In this document: positions 1 through 7,694 of the stretch, in pieces
How positions within the stretch are numbered: position 1 is the first letter of the stretch
Layout of the letters: each line of letters opens with the position of its first letter
NCBI RefSeq assembly: GCF_002245695.1
Contig: NZ_NOII01000001.1
Span: forward strand, 310,001-374,000
Direction: 5' to 3'
DNA: 64,000 bases
Source of the DNA: Fictibacillus aquaticus
GTDB taxonomy: Bacteria > Bacillota > Bacilli > Bacillales > Fictibacillaceae
Program-made: the position numbers and the translations under genes
The notes under the pieces: generated by a model
Told to the model about the DNA's origin: nothing
The model's input: only the letters and a program-made list of their open reading frames with translations
Databases searched by the model: none

Positions 1-1
1 A

Positions 2-919
2 TCAGGTGATTTTATTATACAAGGTGCTCCAAAACTTACAGCAGATGCAGCAGGAATTCCAGTAGGTGATGTAATAAGCGCGAGCATTCCGCTTGTCATC
101 GTAATGGGCGTGGTAACGACAGTAACAGCCTTTTATTTTATGCGGCGTGATTTAAAGAGCGGAAATCTCACTCATACGACTGGTATTACGGCTGAACCGC
201 CTGAAGAGCAGCAAACAGAGCAAAAACAAATGTTATCTATGGGAAAGAAACGGATTTTTGCGCTGCTCATACCCGTCTTGTTTGCTCTTGATGTGGCAGC
301 TATGTATAAGTTTAATCTCCAAGGCGGAGATGCAACGGCGTTAATCGGGGGTACATCAGTCTTCATCTTACTTCTCATTACGATGGCAAGCCATGGCAGC
401 AAGGGACTTGAAAAAACCACAAGCTATCTAATAGAAGGATTTACTTTTGGGTTTCGAGTGTTCGGTCCAGTCATTCCGATTGCAGCATTTTTTTATCTTG
501 GAGATTCGGGTTTCGGAAAAATCATCGGGGATTACCTTCCAAAAGATTCTCATGGCATCGTCAACGACCTAGGAGTAGCGCTTGCAGCTGTCGTACCGAT
601 GTCTAAAGAAGTCGCTGCCATAACTCTAACTGCAGTTGGAGCTATTACTGGTCTAGATGGTTCAGGATTCTCAGGTATTTCTCTTGCTGGTTCTGTCGCC
701 TCCTTGTTTGCTTCAGCAATAGGGGCGGGTGCTGCGACATTGACGGCATTAGGACAAATCGCTGCAATCTGGGTCGGCGGCGGGACTCTCGTTCCATGGG
801 CTCTTATTCCTGCTGCGGCTATTTGCGGAGTCGATCCGTTTGAACTTGCAAGACGGAACCTGCTTCCCGTCACAATCGGATTATTCGTCACAACCATTGT
901 AGCGATGTTTTTGCTGTAA
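2..919 (+). CDS. C-terminal part of a multi-pass membrane permease (5' end outside window)
   Basis: The frame is open from the window edge to the TAA at 917-919, so only the last ~305 residues are visible; an internal ATG at 104 is not a credible start because coding sequence continues upstream of it. The protein is a string of hydrophobic helices with glycine-rich re-entrant-like stretches (GAGAATLTALGQ, WVGGGTLVPW) and an RRNLLP motif before the last helix, the style of secondary transporters of the ion-transporter/NhaC/GntP type. The exact family and substrate are not recognised. A strong hairpin follows directly. Membrane transport is a safe call; anything narrower is guesswork. Confidence 0.6.
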   Translation, partial: SGDFIIQGAPKLTADAAGIPVGDVISASIPLVIVMGVVTTVTAFYFMRRDLKSGNLTHTTGITAEPPEEQQTEQKQMLSMGKKRIFALLIPVLFALDVAAMYKFNLQGGDATALIGGTSVFILLLITMASHGSKGLEKTTSYLIEGFTFGFRVFGPVIPIAAFFYLGDSGFGKIIGDYLPKDSHGIVNDLGVALAAVVPMSKEVAAITLTAVGAITGLDGSGFSGISLAGSVASLFASAIGAGAATLTALGQIAAIWVGGGTLVPWALIPAAAICGVDPFELARRNLLPVTIGLFVTTIVAMFLL

Positions 920-925
920 AAGGAT

Positions 926-960
926 AAAAAGGCGCTGCAATTTTTATGCCGCGCCTTTTT
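926..960. terminator. bidirectional intrinsic terminator
   Basis: Ten-bp stem AAAAAGGCGC / GCGCCTTTTT with a 15-nt loop lies between the converging permease and the repetitive DUF6944-like gene; A- and T-runs on both sides allow use in both directions. Confidence 0.85.
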
Positions 961-962
961 CC

Positions 963-1532
963 TTAGATCAATAATTGCAAACGGTCATTCCATTCTTCTT
1001 GTATCTGTCCTTGTGCTGAAATAACAGAACCTGCCGCCTGTATCCAGCTGCCTGCTACAGTTAAAGATTGGCCAGATCCTTCCCCTTTTTGCAGCTCATA
1101 TATTCCACCGATAGCCTGCAGGGAATTACCCGCAGCCTGCAATATGTTTCCGACGATGTTTAAATACTGGTCTTCTTCACTATCGTCTTCCACCTCATCA
1201 GCTATTGCGACAAGTCCCCCGAATGCTTGAGTGAAATTACCCATTATGTTGAGCCGTTGAGACCCTTCTGAACTTATGGGAAGAACGATGGAAGCGATAA
1301 CCTCCACGTTGCCGGCTGATTGCAGCTCGTTTCCCAGCTTTCCGAGTGATGGAGTTTCTTGTCCATCAGCTCCAAGTGCGTTTCCAGTTGCCTGCAGGAC
1401 GTTGCCGATCAAGTTTAATGAATTCTGCAGATTCTCTGTCAAAAATGGGAAAGGAGTGCTGCCGATCGCGGAAATAATTGTCCCTATGGCCGCAATGACA
1501 GCACCTGTTATCTCTTTCCAAGCATCATCCAT
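963..1532 (-). CDS. repetitive DUF6944-like protein
   Basis: 189-residue protein of unknown function made of imperfect ~20-residue repeats. Units such as NLIGNVLQATGNALGA, LNIMGNFTQAFGG, LNIVGNILQAAGNSLQAIGG and LTVAGSWIQAAGSVISAQGQ share the pattern L-N-(I/V)-x-G-N-x-x-Q-A-x-G. The N-terminus begins with a small-residue amphipathic stretch (TGAVIAAIGTIISAIGS). From memory this matches the family annotated as DUF6944 repetitive protein in Bacillaceae, but I could not check this. The RBS is weak (GGCGG about 7 nt before ATG). A shorter protein at 11348-11683 carries the same kind of I-G-x-x-x-x-x-I-G pattern. No enzymatic motif is visible; a structural or spore-related role is only a guess. 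Confidence 0.75.
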   Translation of the reverse strand: MDDAWKEITGAVIAAIGTIISAIGSTPFPFLTENLQNSLNLIGNVLQATGNALGADGQETPSLGKLGNELQSAGNVEVIASIVLPISSEGSQRLNIMGNFTQAFGGLVAIADEVEDDSEEDQYLNIVGNILQAAGNSLQAIGGIYELQKGEGSGQSLTVAGSWIQAAGSVISAQGQIQEEWNDRLQLLI

Positions 1533-1605
1533 TTGAACGCCGCCAGTCTTTAGTAGGTTACTACAATATATTCTCAGTTATTGACGATGGTAGCTATTCA
1601 GGCAA

Positions 1606-1629
1606 GAAAAAAGAGCCTGGATGGCTCTT
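1606..1629 (-). terminator. intrinsic terminator of the DUF6509-like gene
   Basis: Minus-strand stem AAGAGCC / GGCTCTT with a 5-nt loop followed by a U-run; the stem overlaps the stop codon at 1628. Confidence 0.75.
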
Positions 1630-1918
1630 ACTGAACATTTTGTCTGCAAAAATCATGAAAAGTCTGAAGTTCTTCGTCTTCAAGTTCGAAATCAAGCTGT
1701 TTATTCGTTATGTTTTCAAAAAGCTGGTATTGAGCAATACGCGTCTCTTCACCCTCAACGGCAAAGATGAGCTTTATGTACAATCCGTTTTCACTGAAAA
1801 GCTCGTCATCTTCTTCCACTTCAAAATGAATGACAAATTCGTACCGCTCTCCGCTTAAAATACCTGTCGGATCTTTTAACTGTTCAAAATCATGTCTTGT
1901 AATGTTCACATTACTCAT
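1628..1918 (-). CDS. DUF6509-like small acidic protein
   Basis: 96-residue soluble acidic protein with the conserved opening T-R-H-D-F-E-Q-L-K-D-P-T-G-I-L-S-G-E-R-Y-E-F, a central EEDDELFSENGLY segment and a C-terminal E-D-E-E-L block. I recall this as the conserved Bacillus family DUF6509, sometimes mislabelled pullulanase in databases; no carbohydrate-active domain is present. No signal peptide or membrane segment. The ATG follows an AAAGGA ribosome binding site. It lies downstream of the alpha/beta-hydrolase gene on the same strand (46-nt gap), so co-transcription is possible. Function unknown. Confidence 0.75.
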   Translation of the reverse strand: MSNVNITRHDFEQLKDPTGILSGERYEFVIHFEVEEDDELFSENGLYIKLIFAVEGEETRIAQYQLFENITNKQLDFELEDEELQTFHDFCRQNVQ

Positions 1919-1964
1919 CCTTTCTATTTGTGCTTACTCATTATACACTTTTCCATGATAATAC

Positions 1965-2822
1965 CTAAAGATTGACGGTTCTCCAGGCCGCTGCTAACGT
2001 TTTTGCGATAATGTCAGTAATCTTCTCAGACGTAAAATAATGCATATGCGACAGTGGTGTCAAACTGGCTGGCCAGCTTCCAGTATTGATTTCCATGTCT
2101 GCTTCGACCGCATGATTGTAGCCTTCGCTGATTGGCTTTAAAGGAAATCCAAACACATCGTCTTTGTCATAAATGTTTATCCATTTTCCGGAAAGTTCAG
2201 GATGATAAGCACTTAGCTTAGGAGATGGAACGCTGATCGGACTGTCAAAGTCGCTGTAGCGCAGACTCCACAATGCGAGCGGGCTTCCAAGAGAGAAAAA
2301 GCCTGCCAATGTACTCCCATTTTCTAGAGGGGTCGTTTTCATCGTTTTCTGCACAGAAATTGGAATTCGGTCCGGAATAGATTGCAGGTCATAAAAATAG
2401 TTGCTTGTGATGATGGTCCCAAGGCTATGAGCAATAATATAAAGAGGGGCTTTCTCTCCCGCGGCTTCACTAAGCAGCCTTAATCCGTCAGCGAACACTT
2501 GATGGACTTTTTCGTAGTTTTGATTATGTTGCCCTGATGGCTGGTATGCAATTGCATCTCCTAGAAAATGAATAACAAACTGTCTTAATTCAGCGTAATG
2601 TAAGTTCCCTGAAGCAGACAAAAGACGCCAAATATCCTCTTCTTTTTCTTGGAAAACACTGCCCCAGTAAATCGGCTGGATGACGACCTCTTTTTCGGGT
2701 TTTTTTGTATCGGCAGAAAGATATCGAGAAAATTGTTCCGTCAGGTTTTGAGAGAAGAGTTCGGAAAAATGTTCGTCCTGCCTTCCGATACCATGCAGCA
2801 CCGCAACCGCTATTTTTGTCAT
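1965..2822 (-). CDS. alpha/beta-hydrolase (lipase/esterase-like serine hydrolase)
   Basis: 285-residue protein with an alpha/beta-hydrolase layout: an N-terminal strand ending in AVLHGIG (oxyanion-hole HG motif, residues ~6-12) and the nucleophile elbow I-A-H-S-L-G near residue 131, a variant of G-x-S-x-G with alanine in the first position. Candidate acid and histidine lie in the C-terminal third (YDKDDVFG and the PLSHMHYF segment). No signal peptide or membrane helix, so probably cytoplasmic. Substrate not predictable. ATG start preceded by GGATGTGA. It runs divergently from the tandem P-loop ATPase gene at 2961. Confidence 0.8.
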   Translation of the reverse strand: MTKIAVAVLHGIGRQDEHFSELFSQNLTEQFSRYLSADTKKPEKEVVIQPIYWGSVFQEKEEDIWRLLSASGNLHYAELRQFVIHFLGDAIAYQPSGQHNQNYEKVHQVFADGLRLLSEAAGEKAPLYIIAHSLGTIITSNYFYDLQSIPDRIPISVQKTMKTTPLENGSTLAGFFSLGSPLALWSLRYSDFDSPISVPSPKLSAYHPELSGKWINIYDKDDVFGFPLKPISEGYNHAVEADMEINTGSWPASLTPLSHMHYFTSEKITDIIAKTLAAAWRTVNL

Positions 2823-2892
2823 ATGAAGCTCACATCCTTCTGTCTTTTACATATTAGATAAAACAGCAGAAAATCCTTCTTTGTAGGCCTTC

Positions 2893-2919
2893 ACCTATCC
2901 GGGAGTCATGCATAAACTA
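2893..2919 (+). promoter_or_regulatory. sigma-K-like promoter
   Basis: AC at 2893-2894, a 16-nt spacer and CATAAACTA at 2911-2919 fit the sigma-K consensus (AC, N16, CATA-NNN-TA) exactly. The predicted start site near 2927 leaves about 34 nt of leader before the ATG at 2961. This is a motif match only. Confidence 0.45.
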
Positions 2920-2960
2920 TCGAGAGCATTTCACTTTCTTTTTGGAAGGAGTGTCTAGAA

Positions 2961-4049
2961 ATGGGCGGGAAAACAAGAAATTACTATGCCGGCGGAAACA
3001 CAGCCAGAGGCTTTCATAACTTGTTTGAATCAAATCTCTCTGGCTTAGAGCGGCTGTTTATCCTTAAAGGCGGCCCTGGAACAGGCAAGTCTACAATGAT
3101 GAAAACAATCGGGAGTAAATGGAACGACGATGGATATGATGTTGAATACATTCACTGTGCTTCAGATAACGAATCAATTGATGGTGTTATCATTCGTGAT
3201 TTAAAAATAGGAATCGTTGATGGGACTTCTCCGCATGTCATTGAACCGGCTGCACCAGGTGCGGTCGAGGAATATGTCAATCTAGGTGAAGCATGGAACT
3301 CTTCCACCCTCGCACAAAAGAAAGATGATATCCTTTCATTAAATGATAAAATCAAATCCTGTTATAAATCATCATACCAATCGTTTTTTGAAGCACTGCT
3401 TATTCATGATGAATGGGAAAAATTCTATATCGAAAATATGGATTATAAAAAAGCAGATGAAGTGTGTGAAAAATTGATCAACACCTACTTCAAAAAAAAG
3501 CAGGATAAAAAACCAGCTGTCTACCATCGTTTTCTGGGAGCTGCTACACCTAAAGGCGCTGTCGATTTTGTTCCAAACCTGACAGAGGATGTGAAGCAGC
3601 GTATTTTTATTAAAGGCCGCCCTGGTTCAGGAAAGTCGACTCTTCTTAAGAAACTTTCATCTAAAGCAGAGGAATACGGATATGATACAGAAATATATCA
3701 TTGCGGTTTTGATCCGCACAGTCTTGATATGGTGATTGTAAGAGAGCTTGAGATCGCGGTATTTGACAGCACTGCACCTCATGAATATGAGCCTGAGCGT
3801 GATGGAGACACGATACTGGACATGTATGAAGCAACTATTACGCCGGGAACTGATGAAAAGTTCGCAGCAGAACTTGAAGATGTCAGAAACCGCTATTCAT
3901 CTAAAATGAAAGAAGCTATATCGTTTTTAACGGAAGCAAAAGTCATGCATGATCAGCTTGAAGGGATTTATGCAGAGGCTATGGACTTTAATATCATTAA
4001 CGCAATCCATCAAAAAATAGATAAAGAGATTGAAAAGCTCTCACACTGA
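2961..4049 (+). CDS. tandem P-loop ATPase, PRK06851 family
   Basis: 362-residue cytoplasmic protein made of two homologous halves, each opening with a Walker A loop: GGPGTGKST at residues 37-45 and GRPGSGKST at 219-227. After each loop a similar block follows (VEYIHCASDNESIDGV / TEIYHCGFDPHSLDMV, then EIAVFDSTAPHEYEP in the second half, likely the Walker B-like region). This duplicated NTPase architecture matches the conserved Bacillus/Clostridium family PRK06851, whose role is unknown to me. The ATG follows GGAAGGAG. It is monocistronic: a sigma-K-like promoter lies upstream and a terminator follows, so late mother-cell expression is an inference worth testing. Confidence 0.85.
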   Translation: MGGKTRNYYAGGNTARGFHNLFESNLSGLERLFILKGGPGTGKSTMMKTIGSKWNDDGYDVEYIHCASDNESIDGVIIRDLKIGIVDGTSPHVIEPAAPGAVEEYVNLGEAWNSSTLAQKKDDILSLNDKIKSCYKSSYQSFFEALLIHDEWEKFYIENMDYKKADEVCEKLINTYFKKKQDKKPAVYHRFLGAATPKGAVDFVPNLTEDVKQRIFIKGRPGSGKSTLLKKLSSKAEEYGYDTEIYHCGFDPHSLDMVIVRELEIAVFDSTAPHEYEPERDGDTILDMYEATITPGTDEKFAAELEDVRNRYSSKMKEAISFLTEAKVMHDQLEGIYAEAMDFNIINAIHQKIDKEIEKLSH

Positions 4050-4058
4050 ATGGAAATG

Positions 4059-4104
4059 GCCATCCCATACACCTAATTTGGAGGTGTCAGGATGGTTTTT
4101 TTAG
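4059..4104 (+). terminator. intrinsic terminator
   Basis: CCATCC..ACACC pairs with GGTGT..GGATGG and is followed by a T-run at 4096-4102, immediately after the PRK06851 gene. Confidence 0.85.
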
Positions 4105-4296
4105 TTTTTAAGCTTTCAATCAAGGGGTTTCGTGAAAAGATATCGTTCTTCATAAAATATTTGGCCGCTTCTTTCAATTGCTATACAGTACTTTATCCCT
4201 TCAGTTATCCTCCTCGACGATTACTTCTCATGACGTTCTTGTCCTTATAAACCGGTCATACATATGAAAAGAAGACAAACGTTGAGGTGAGCCTTT

Positions 4297-5634
4297 GTGA
4301 AACTGTTTTATAGAGGAGTATTCCTTCTCGCCCTTGCATCACTTGCAGGTGAGAGCCTTGAATTTATTACAAACATGGTGCTTGCTAAGGAGCTTGGCGA
4401 ACATGGACTCGGTCACTTTATGTCCATTCTGCCGACCATCTTCCTTATTGTAATCATCGCCAGTCTCGAGCTTCCGATTTCCGTTTCAAAGTATGTTGCT
4501 GAAAGGGAGGAAAATGAGCATTATAGTATGCTTAAACATGCATTGTTTCTTACCGTTTGCTGTACAGCAGCATTGCTTCTTCTTTCCTTGGTGGTGCTGC
4601 CATTTTTAGGTGTGTTCAATACGTATCATCCGCTGGTCAGGTGGCTGGTCGTTCTGCTGATTCCTGTTATTTCATTTACTTCGATCGCACGAGGCTATTT
4701 TATGGGAAAACAGCAGATGGGCAAAATAGCCTTTTCTAATCTTGCCAGAAAAATAGTTCAGCTCATTCTTCTCACTGGTGTTTATCAGCTGTTTTCGTTC
4801 AGCCAGGAAACAGCAATACTGGTGGCAATAGCAACGCTTATCGGATCAGAAGTAGTGGTTTTTTTATACTTGTTCACCCATTATGTACTTCAATACAACA
4901 AAATGAGAAAAATACCCAGCCAAGATATTTCTTTAAAAGACGTGACCGTCAGCTTAGCTGCTGTATCCGGTCCCGCTACAGCTCTCCGTCTTTTTCATGC
5001 AGTAACGAACGCTTTTCAGCCATTTCTAATCAAATATGCACTTATGAGCTCAGGAATATCAGCTGCAGACGCAACCGGACAGTTTGGAATTCTGGCTGGT
5101 GTAGCTATGACAGTCGGTTTTTTCCCTGGCTTTATCGCTCATGCGCTGCTCGTCGTCCTAATCCCGACGGTTTCTGAAGCTTATGCTAAGAGAGACACAC
5201 ATAAACTGGCCGCTCTGCTGCGCCAGGCGATGTTCATTACATTCTGTTATGGCGTTCCATCCGCTTTTATCGCGTACTATTTTTCAGACCCGCTGACAGA
5301 GCTGTTCTTTCACTCTTCTTCTGCTGGTGAATATGTGAAGCTCTTGTGGCCGGCATTCTTATTCACTTTCTTTCTCGTACCTCTGCAAGCATATTTAATC
5401 GGTCTTGGTTTGATAAAAGCTGCATTTTACCAATCCGTATGGGCTACTGTCTTATCGTTTGGGATTATGTTTGTTCTTGGTTCTAACAGCAGCCTGCAGA
5501 TGAACGGTATTATTATCGGAATCAACGCTGGTTCTGTCCTGCTTATGCTGCTTCACTATTTCAGCATCTGCCGGACAATCGGAATCTCAATGTTTTTGAC
5601 CAATAGCAGATTTCCCTCACCGTTTATTAAATAA
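4297..5634 (+). CDS. MOP-superfamily lipid/polysaccharide flippase (SpoVB-like)
   Basis: 445-residue integral membrane protein with about 12-14 helices. Its N-terminus (RGVFLLALASLAGESLEF, then VLAKELGEHGLG) is characteristic of the oligosaccharide-flippase/SpoVB branch of the MOP superfamily, which moves undecaprenyl-linked glycans or peptidoglycan precursors across the membrane. Start is GTG at 4297, chosen because TTGAGGTGA lies 7 nt upstream. The family includes SpoVB and YkvU, so a sporulation cell-wall role is possible, but orthology is not settled from sequence alone. It converges on the DUF4385 gene with only 11 nt between, and no clear terminator. Confidence 0.85.
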   Translation: MKLFYRGVFLLALASLAGESLEFITNMVLAKELGEHGLGHFMSILPTIFLIVIIASLELPISVSKYVAEREENEHYSMLKHALFLTVCCTAALLLLSLVVLPFLGVFNTYHPLVRWLVVLLIPVISFTSIARGYFMGKQQMGKIAFSNLARKIVQLILLTGVYQLFSFSQETAILVAIATLIGSEVVVFLYLFTHYVLQYNKMRKIPSQDISLKDVTVSLAAVSGPATALRLFHAVTNAFQPFLIKYALMSSGISAADATGQFGILAGVAMTVGFFPGFIAHALLVVLIPTVSEAYAKRDTHKLAALLRQAMFITFCYGVPSAFIAYYFSDPLTELFFHSSSAGEYVKLLWPAFLFTFFLVPLQAYLIGLGLIKAAFYQSVWATVLSFGIMFVLGSNSSLQMNGIIIGINAGSVLLMLLHYFSICRTIGISMFLTNSRFPSPFIK

Positions 5635-5645
5635 AGCTTCCAGGG

Positions 5646-6092
5646 TTATCCGTATTTCTTTTGATGATCCTTCTTCAAGAGAAGGTAATCTTTATCTTCT
5701 CTTGCCTTCTTCCATTTGGCCATGAAAATATCGGCGGATTCTGCCTTTTCCCTATCAATCTGTCTTTCATGAATATTGCCATTCTCTTTATACTTGCGTC
5801 CGCCTTTATAGTTAGCATACCTTCGCGCTCTCGTGTAACCCATCTGCAGAAATTTCCTCGCCATATCCATCCCAACGAAATCTTCATTCTTTTTATAATC
5901 TAAAAACATCTCATATATTTTTTCTGATGACTCTTTGGCAATCTCTGGAGTCTTAAAACGCCAATGAGGCAGAATCTCACTTTTATATGGTTCCACGAGA
6001 AGAACACCTTGTTCCCCTCTTCCCACTTTGTACTTTTCAGGGTTCTTACGGAAATCCGTGTTCTCAAAATCTAACGTATAATCAAACGCCAT
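5646..6092 (-). CDS. DUF4385 family protein
   Basis: 148-residue basic, soluble protein. The start is the ATG at 6092, giving M-A-F-D-Y-T-L-D-F-E, because GGAGGAG lies 6 nt upstream; an upstream in-frame ATG would read through the palindromic repeat and lacks a ribosome binding site. Blocks such as NTDFRKNPEKYKVGRGEQGV, W-R-F-K-T-P and the lysine/arginine-rich RARRYANYKGGRKY match the conserved DUF4385 family found across bacteria and phages. Function unknown; the basic, aromatic composition would suit nucleic-acid contact, but that is a guess. A structured repeat lies directly upstream. Confidence 0.8.
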   Translation of the reverse strand: MAFDYTLDFENTDFRKNPEKYKVGRGEQGVLLVEPYKSEILPHWRFKTPEIAKESSEKIYEMFLDYKKNEDFVGMDMARKFLQMGYTRARRYANYKGGRKYKENGNIHERQIDREKAESADIFMAKWKKAREDKDYLLLKKDHQKKYG

Positions 6093-6112
6093 GACTGCTC
6101 CTCCAGAATTAT

Positions 6113-6179
6113 GGGGTCCGGTACACATTTACAAAAACATAGGGTATTACACCTTTGTTTTGTAAATGTACCGGACCCC
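6113..6179. repeat. palindromic REP-like element (GGGGTCCGGTAC family)
   Basis: Left arm GGGGTCCGGTAC-AC-ATTTACAAAA (6113-6136) pairs with TTTTGTAAATGTACCGGACCCC (ending 6179, split here by its 2-nt bulge), giving a >20-bp stem around a ~20-nt loop. It fills the gap between the DUF4385 start and the CBS protein stop. GTAC-centred arms ending in GGGG/CCCC recur at 52044-52111. Confidence 0.8.
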
Positions 6180-6188
6180 CTTAATAAT

Positions 6189-6917
6189 TTAATATTCAAT
6201 TTCTATCAAATTGTAAGACGTAATTATGCCCAGCGGCTTTTCGTCGCTTTTGCCGTTCAAAGTTACAATAATCGCTTCTAATTTTTTATTATCATTATGA
6301 TACTTTTCAAATATTTCTTCTGCTTTAAAGATACTCGATGACTTGCTGATAAACTCCACTTGTTTTTGCTTCTTATTTTTTATCTTCAAGTCTTTTATCC
6401 GTGCGTCATCCAAATTAATAACATTATCGTTCAGCTGCTTTGTCATCCAGTTTAAGATGTCTGAGGCAGTTAGAAGCCATTGATACTCGCCTTTTGTGTT
6501 ATAGATCGGAAACCGGGTATAATCATGCTTTTTAATACACTCAAGTACACGCCGCAGTGTATCGTTTTCTTCAAAAATCATGACCGCTTTTGTTGCGATG
6601 CTCAATGCATGCTCAGGCTTCATAAAGTATGCAGCGATCTGTTCTGCCCTTTCCACAATATCAAGGTGAGGTTCGGCTATGTAATATCCGTGGTCTGTCT
6701 TTTCGTGCACGATAGCATTCCGCAGTTTTGCAAACTGGCATAATTCATCGTAAAAAGAGCGGACAAGCGAGTGCTTGCTGCTTCCAATATCCAGCAGAAA
6801 CTTGAATCGGTCCTCTCCTTTTCCTCCAAGTTCGTCGATCAAACATTTGTGTATCTGGTTAAATGCTATCTCAAAACGGTCAGATAATATTTCTTGATTT
6901 CTCTTAACGGCTTTCAT
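6189..6917 (-). CDS. CBS-domain protein with N-terminal helical domain
   Basis: 242-residue cytoplasmic protein. Residues ~1-90 are helical (RFEIAFNQIHKCLIDELGG, then FAKLRNAIVHEKTDHGYYI), resembling HEPN-like or swt1-type segments with an R-N-x-x-x-H pattern (RNAIVH). Residues ~100-240 hold a CBS pair: first repeat around MIFEENDTLRRVLECIKKHDYTRFPIYNTKGEY, second around ISKSSSIFKAEEIFEK and PLGIITSYNLIEIEY. CBS pairs bind adenine nucleotides and regulate partner domains. The RNAIVH motif within a helical domain is of interest because R-x4-6-H is the HEPN nuclease signature, but the fit is loose. Divergent from the DUF2238 gene. ATG with a GGTGATGGG-like RBS. Confidence 0.75.
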   Translation of the reverse strand: MKAVKRNQEILSDRFEIAFNQIHKCLIDELGGKGEDRFKFLLDIGSSKHSLVRSFYDELCQFAKLRNAIVHEKTDHGYYIAEPHLDIVERAEQIAAYFMKPEHALSIATKAVMIFEENDTLRRVLECIKKHDYTRFPIYNTKGEYQWLLTASDILNWMTKQLNDNVINLDDARIKDLKIKNKKQKQVEFISKSSSIFKAEEIFEKYHNDNKKLEAIIVTLNGKSDEKPLGIITSYNLIEIEY

Positions 6918-7040
6918 TTCCCATCACCTCGGTATATTGATTGCTTAACTTCTTCGTTCCCTGTAAATCCAAAGTAAAAACACGAGTTCGGTATAAGGAA
7001 CTGATTTTCACGTGATACTGATGGTGAAAGGGTGATTTCT

Positions 7041-7646
7041 TTGAAAAAATATCTCCTGTTTCTTCTATCTTTAATAGCAGGTGTCTTTGTCTGGTCAGCT
7101 ATAAAGCCTGCTGATTATTTTACTTGGATGCTCGAAGTAGCCCCTGGAGCTTTTACCTTAATATTTATCGGTATTCTTTACTACAAAAAACTGAAATTGA
7201 CTTGGCTCAGCTACACTATTATCACGATGCTGATTATCATAACGTTTATCGGCGGTCACTTTACTTATGACAACGTGCCATGGTTCACAGATTTAAAAGA
7301 AGTGTTCGGCTGGAAAAGAAACCCTTATGACCGATTTGGCCATTTTCTTAAAGGATTGCTTATTATCGTTTTTAGGGAAGTTCTTTTAAAAGAAACATCA
7401 TTGAATAAAGGGGCCTGGCTCCAGATTCTCTCATTAAGCTTAGTCATGACTGTTGCTGCATGTTATGAAATTATTGAATTTATCGCAGCAAAAATACTTG
7501 GGCGTTCCGCAGAAGATTTTCAAGGCATGCAGGGAGATCTTTGGGATTCTCAATGGGATATGTCCCTTGCACTTGCCGGCAGCCTGTTAACACTTATCAT
7601 TCTCACAAAGATTCATGATAAGGTTCTTAAAAGACAGATATCTTAA
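7041..7646 (+). CDS. DUF2238 (YjdF-like) membrane protein
   Basis: 201-residue protein with about six membrane helices. Hallmarks of DUF2238 are present: NPYDRFGHFLKG in the middle, CYEIIEFIAA, and GMQGDLWDSQWDM near the end, giving conserved D-R-x-x-H, E-x-x-E and D-x-x-x-D positions. Function unknown. I prefer the TTG at 7041, because AAGGGTG sits 6 nt upstream, over the GTG at 7032, which overlaps that ribosome binding site. A bidirectional terminator follows, shared with the ABC exporter operon coming from the other side. Confidence 0.8.
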   Translation: MKKYLLFLLSLIAGVFVWSAIKPADYFTWMLEVAPGAFTLIFIGILYYKKLKLTWLSYTIITMLIIITFIGGHFTYDNVPWFTDLKEVFGWKRNPYDRFGHFLKGLLIIVFREVLLKETSLNKGAWLQILSLSLVMTVAACYEIIEFIAAKILGRSAEDFQGMQGDLWDSQWDMSLALAGSLLTLIILTKIHDKVLKRQIS

Positions 7647-7655
7647 AGAAAGGGA

Positions 7656-7694
7656 AAATGAAAAAACAGCCCTATAGGCTGTTTTTTTCATTTT
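7656..7694. terminator. bidirectional intrinsic terminator
   Basis: AAAAAACAGCC / GGCTGTTTTTT stem with a 5-nt loop, flanked by pairing AAAATG / CATTTT, between converging genes. Confidence 0.9.

Noticed and set aside
4237-4296. Sporulation promoter for the SpoVB-like flippase
   Set aside because: CATACATAT resembles mother-cell -10 elements but fails the consensus and has no matching -35.
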